Positions 3,452 to 5,017 of a stretch of DNA of 5,017 bases are shown piece by piece. The stretch's first letter is position 1. Each line of letters opens with the position of its first letter. Source of the stretch: Phycisphaerae bacterium SM23_33 (GTDB lineage Bacteria > Planctomycetota > Phycisphaerae > SM23-33); assembly GCA_001303665.1 (NCBI GenBank), contig LJUF01000318.1, positions 1 through 5,017 on the forward strand, read 5' to 3'. Under the pieces are notes generated by a model. It did no database searches. It was not told the origin of the DNA and saw nothing but the letters and a program-made list of their open reading frames with translations. A program made the translations under genes and the position numbers.

Positions 3452-5017
3452 ATGCGACTCACAGCCTTGGGGTCCTTGACGATGGCTCTGGCCCTGTGGG
3501 CAGCGACGGCTTGTGTGAGCGCCGGAACGGTGATGGACGCCATCACCCGGGCGGCCAACGACCTCGTGGCCGACCAGAAGGCCGCAGGCAGCTGGGGCGA
3601 GTTCGGCTTCACCGGCGAGTCGGTGGCCGGGCTGGTGCACGCCTATCAACTGACCGGCACCGCCGGCTACAAGACGGCCGCCGAGGACGGCGGTGACTAC
3701 TGTCTCTACAACGAGGGCGGCTACACCGCTCCTCCCGGCAAATACCGTGACGGCTTGTTCGCCGGCGGGTCCTACGGCGTAACACGTCTGAGCGAGATTT
3801 CCGCGGATCCTGCCGACAACGCCTGGCGGACCGCTGTGGAGGATCTCTACCACCAGATTAAGAAAGACGTGGGAACGCAGGACTACGTTGACGCCTATTT
3901 GAATGACTCAAACGCCGAGGACACCAGCGCGGCCTACGATCTGGCCCGCCACACGGTGGCGGCCTACTACGTCAGCGCCACCGACCGGGCGATCTTTCGC
4001 TCGGGCCTGATCGATGCCCTGGGCGACGTCGACGACGGGGACGACGCCCCGGTCATGGCCCTGGGGGCGGCGGTGTGGGCCCTGGCCCGGACCGGTGACC
4101 TGGACAGCACGCTTGTGGATTCCGGGGCGGCGCCGGGATCGCTGTGGGACGGGGTGACGCTGGCCGATCTGCCCGGGATGCTGGTCAGCCAGCAGGCCCT
4201 GGACGGCAGCTTCTACACCCGCTTCGACCACGATCAGGGCAGCGGCTTCACCGAGACCTCCGTCATGGGGGCCCTGGGGCTCATCGCCGCCCACCAGGCC
4301 GCCCCCTCGCTGCGCTACGGGGACGAGATCGTCAAAGCCAGGCTGGTCTTGGCCAGCGGCGTGGATGTAGGTGGCGAGGTGTACTGGAAGATCGCTGACG
4401 AGGATTTCGCCAGCCAGTACTACCTGGCCGGCGAGAGCCTGGAAGTCCTGACCGCGGCCCCGATCCGCGGCGACGCCAACTGGGACGGCTGCGTGGACGG
4501 CCTGGACTATAACATCTGGTCGCTGAACTACCTCGACCAGCCCGTGCCGGAATGGTTCGATGGCGGCTGGATGTACGGGAACTTCAACAGCGACCACATC
4601 ACGGACGGGCTCGACTACAACGCCTGGTCCCTGAACTACCAGACGGGCTGCGCCGGCGCCGGCGCCTCCGTTCCCGGCCCCGCGACCCTCTGCCTGCTGG
4701 GCGTGGGCGCGGGGCTTCTACTGGCCCGGCGGAGGGGCCTGAGGCGCCGGATGCAGCCGGGATCCATCCGACCGGTGCCAGGGCCGGTGCCGGCCGAACT
4801 GATGCTCTGTGTGATTGCCCTTGCGTCGTTGGTCGGGGCCGCTCCGCGACCCCAGGATTTCCTGCTGGGCGGCTGGGCGGCGGACGAGGCTTTGCGGTTT
4901 GATCCGTTCACGTTGAGGACCGCGCCGCTGGGCGAGACGGGGTTGCCGTTCGATGCGTTCGCCGCAAGAGGCCCGCGGTCCGCCACGGCGGTCCCCGCGC
5001 CAAGCGCGCGTGCAACG
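3452..5017 (+). CDS. Secreted protein with helical-toroid-like domain, dockerin-like repeats and PEP-CTERM-type signal (3' end beyond window)
   Basis: The frame is open for 522 codons to the last base, so the gene is incomplete on the right. Residues 1-24 are a Sec signal peptide with likely cleavage VSA|G. Residues 25-335 are rich in W, Y and G, with GSWGEFGFTGESVAGL at 46-61 and QQALDGSFYTRFDHDQGSGF at 247-266. These hint at an alpha/alpha-toroid fold as in terpene-cyclase-like or polysaccharide-active proteins, but I cannot name an enzyme. Two dockerin-like calcium-loop repeats follow at 340-360 and 376-396. At 407-428 a PEP-CTERM-type tail is visible: VPGPATL, a hydrophobic stretch, then ARRR. 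The core reads PGP rather than PEP. Such tails direct export and processing by exosortase and normally sit at the extreme C-terminus, but here the frame runs on for at least 94 residues with a second hydrophobic stretch at 450-464. It is probably its own transcription unit behind the plus-strand terminator. Confidence 0.8.
   Translation, partial: MRLTALGSLTMALALWAATACVSAGTVMDAITRAANDLVADQKAAGSWGEFGFTGESVAGLVHAYQLTGTAGYKTAAEDGGDYCLYNEGGYTAPPGKYRDGLFAGGSYGVTRLSEISADPADNAWRTAVEDLYHQIKKDVGTQDYVDAYLNDSNAEDTSAAYDLARHTVAAYYVSATDRAIFRSGLIDALGDVDDGDDAPVMALGAAVWALARTGDLDSTLVDSGAAPGSLWDGVTLADLPGMLVSQQALDGSFYTRFDHDQGSGFTETSVMGALGLIAAHQAAPSLRYGDEIVKARLVLASGVDVGGEVYWKIADEDFASQYYLAGESLEVLTAAPIRGDANWDGCVDGLDYNIWSLNYLDQPVPEWFDGGWMYGNFNSDHITDGLDYNAWSLNYQTGCAGAGASVPGPATLCLLGVGAGLLLARRRGLRRRMQPGSIRPVPGPVPAELMLCVIALASLVGAAPRPQDFLLGGWAADEALRFDPFTLRTAPLGETGLPFDAFAARGPRSATAVPAPSARAT
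4469..4639 (+). repeat. Two dockerin-like repeats within the secreted protein
   Basis: Residues 340-360 and 376-396 are diverged copies 36 residues apart, sharing DGLDYN at 349-354 and 385-390 and WSLNY at 356-360 and 392-396. The first has a good calcium-loop pattern, D341-x-N343-x-D345-G...D349..D352. The second has N377 in the first position and H382 in place of the loop glycine, so it may bind calcium less well. The pair just before a PEP-CTERM tail is a familiar arrangement in Planctomycetota surface proteins. In cellulosomes true dockerins bind cohesins; a cohesin partner here is not known. Confidence 0.75.
4670..4735 (+). other. PEP-CTERM-like sorting signal (PGP variant)
   Basis: Residues 407-428 show the three parts of the signal: VPGPATL at 407-413, a hydrophobic segment at about 413-425 and a basic cluster RRR at 426-428, followed by another at 431-433. 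The glutamate of the canonical PEP core is glycine. PGP variants can be found among such tails in general, but whether this one is processed by exosortase is unknown. Its internal position is the odd feature. Confidence 0.65.

Noticed and set aside
3137..3853. 238-codon minus-strand frame that could have been the user of the minus-strand terminator
   Set aside because: It is the antisense shadow of the PEP-CTERM gene, runs straight through the terminator and promoter signals and ends 60 bases beyond them, and has no recognisable domain.
4636..4986. 116-codon minus-strand frame at the right edge
   Set aside because: Overlaps the plus-strand frame that carries the repeats and sorting signal. 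No ribosome site or domain was seen, so it is best read as antisense noise.
1..5017. CRISPR array, tRNA, rRNA or insertion sequence
   Set aside because: No regularly spaced direct repeats, tRNA-like arms, rRNA stretches, transposase motifs or terminal inverted repeats were seen on either strand.

Overview
The window looks like a piece of a high-GC genome of the phylum Planctomycetota, probably an anaerobic or facultative lineage. Two things point there: codon third positions are strongly G/C, and the last gene combines a signal peptide, paired dockerin-like 'DGLDYN.WSLNY' repeats and a PEP-CTERM-type sorting signal, a combination common in that phylum. This is inference from protein style. 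No rRNA or marker gene is present to prove it.

Layout: (1) 1-481 holds no convincing gene. It has a cluster of three GC-rich hairpins at the left edge and a possible promoter near 337-365. (2) 482-2784 is a tight two-gene operon overlapping by ATGA. It encodes a small FAD/NAD/[2Fe-2S] subunit and a large FAD/NADPH/[4Fe-4S] subunit of the NfnAB / SudBA type, the flavin-based electron-bifurcating NADH-dependent ferredoxin:NADP+ oxidoreductase. No large glutamate synthase subunit lies beside them in this window. (3) 2785-3451 is a 667-base intergenic region with unusual content: an AT-rich island, a sigma-54-like -24/-12 element, two back-to-back factor-independent terminators pointing in opposite directions, and a minus-strand TTGCAT-17-TATAAT promoter placed so that it and the minus terminator would bound an RNA of about 90 nt. 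(4) 3452-5017 is a secreted PEP-CTERM/dockerin-like protein on the plus strand. Its frame is still open at the window edge.

The Nfn pair would balance NADH, NADPH and ferredoxin in the cytoplasm. The exported protein would belong to the cell-surface or extracellular-matrix system served by exosortase. I see no functional link between them; they appear to be separate transcription units divided by the terminator region. The part most worth following up is the intergenic region at 3049-3324, where a minus-strand terminator and promoter have no protein gene to serve. Next is the C-terminal extension beyond the sorting signal of the last gene.
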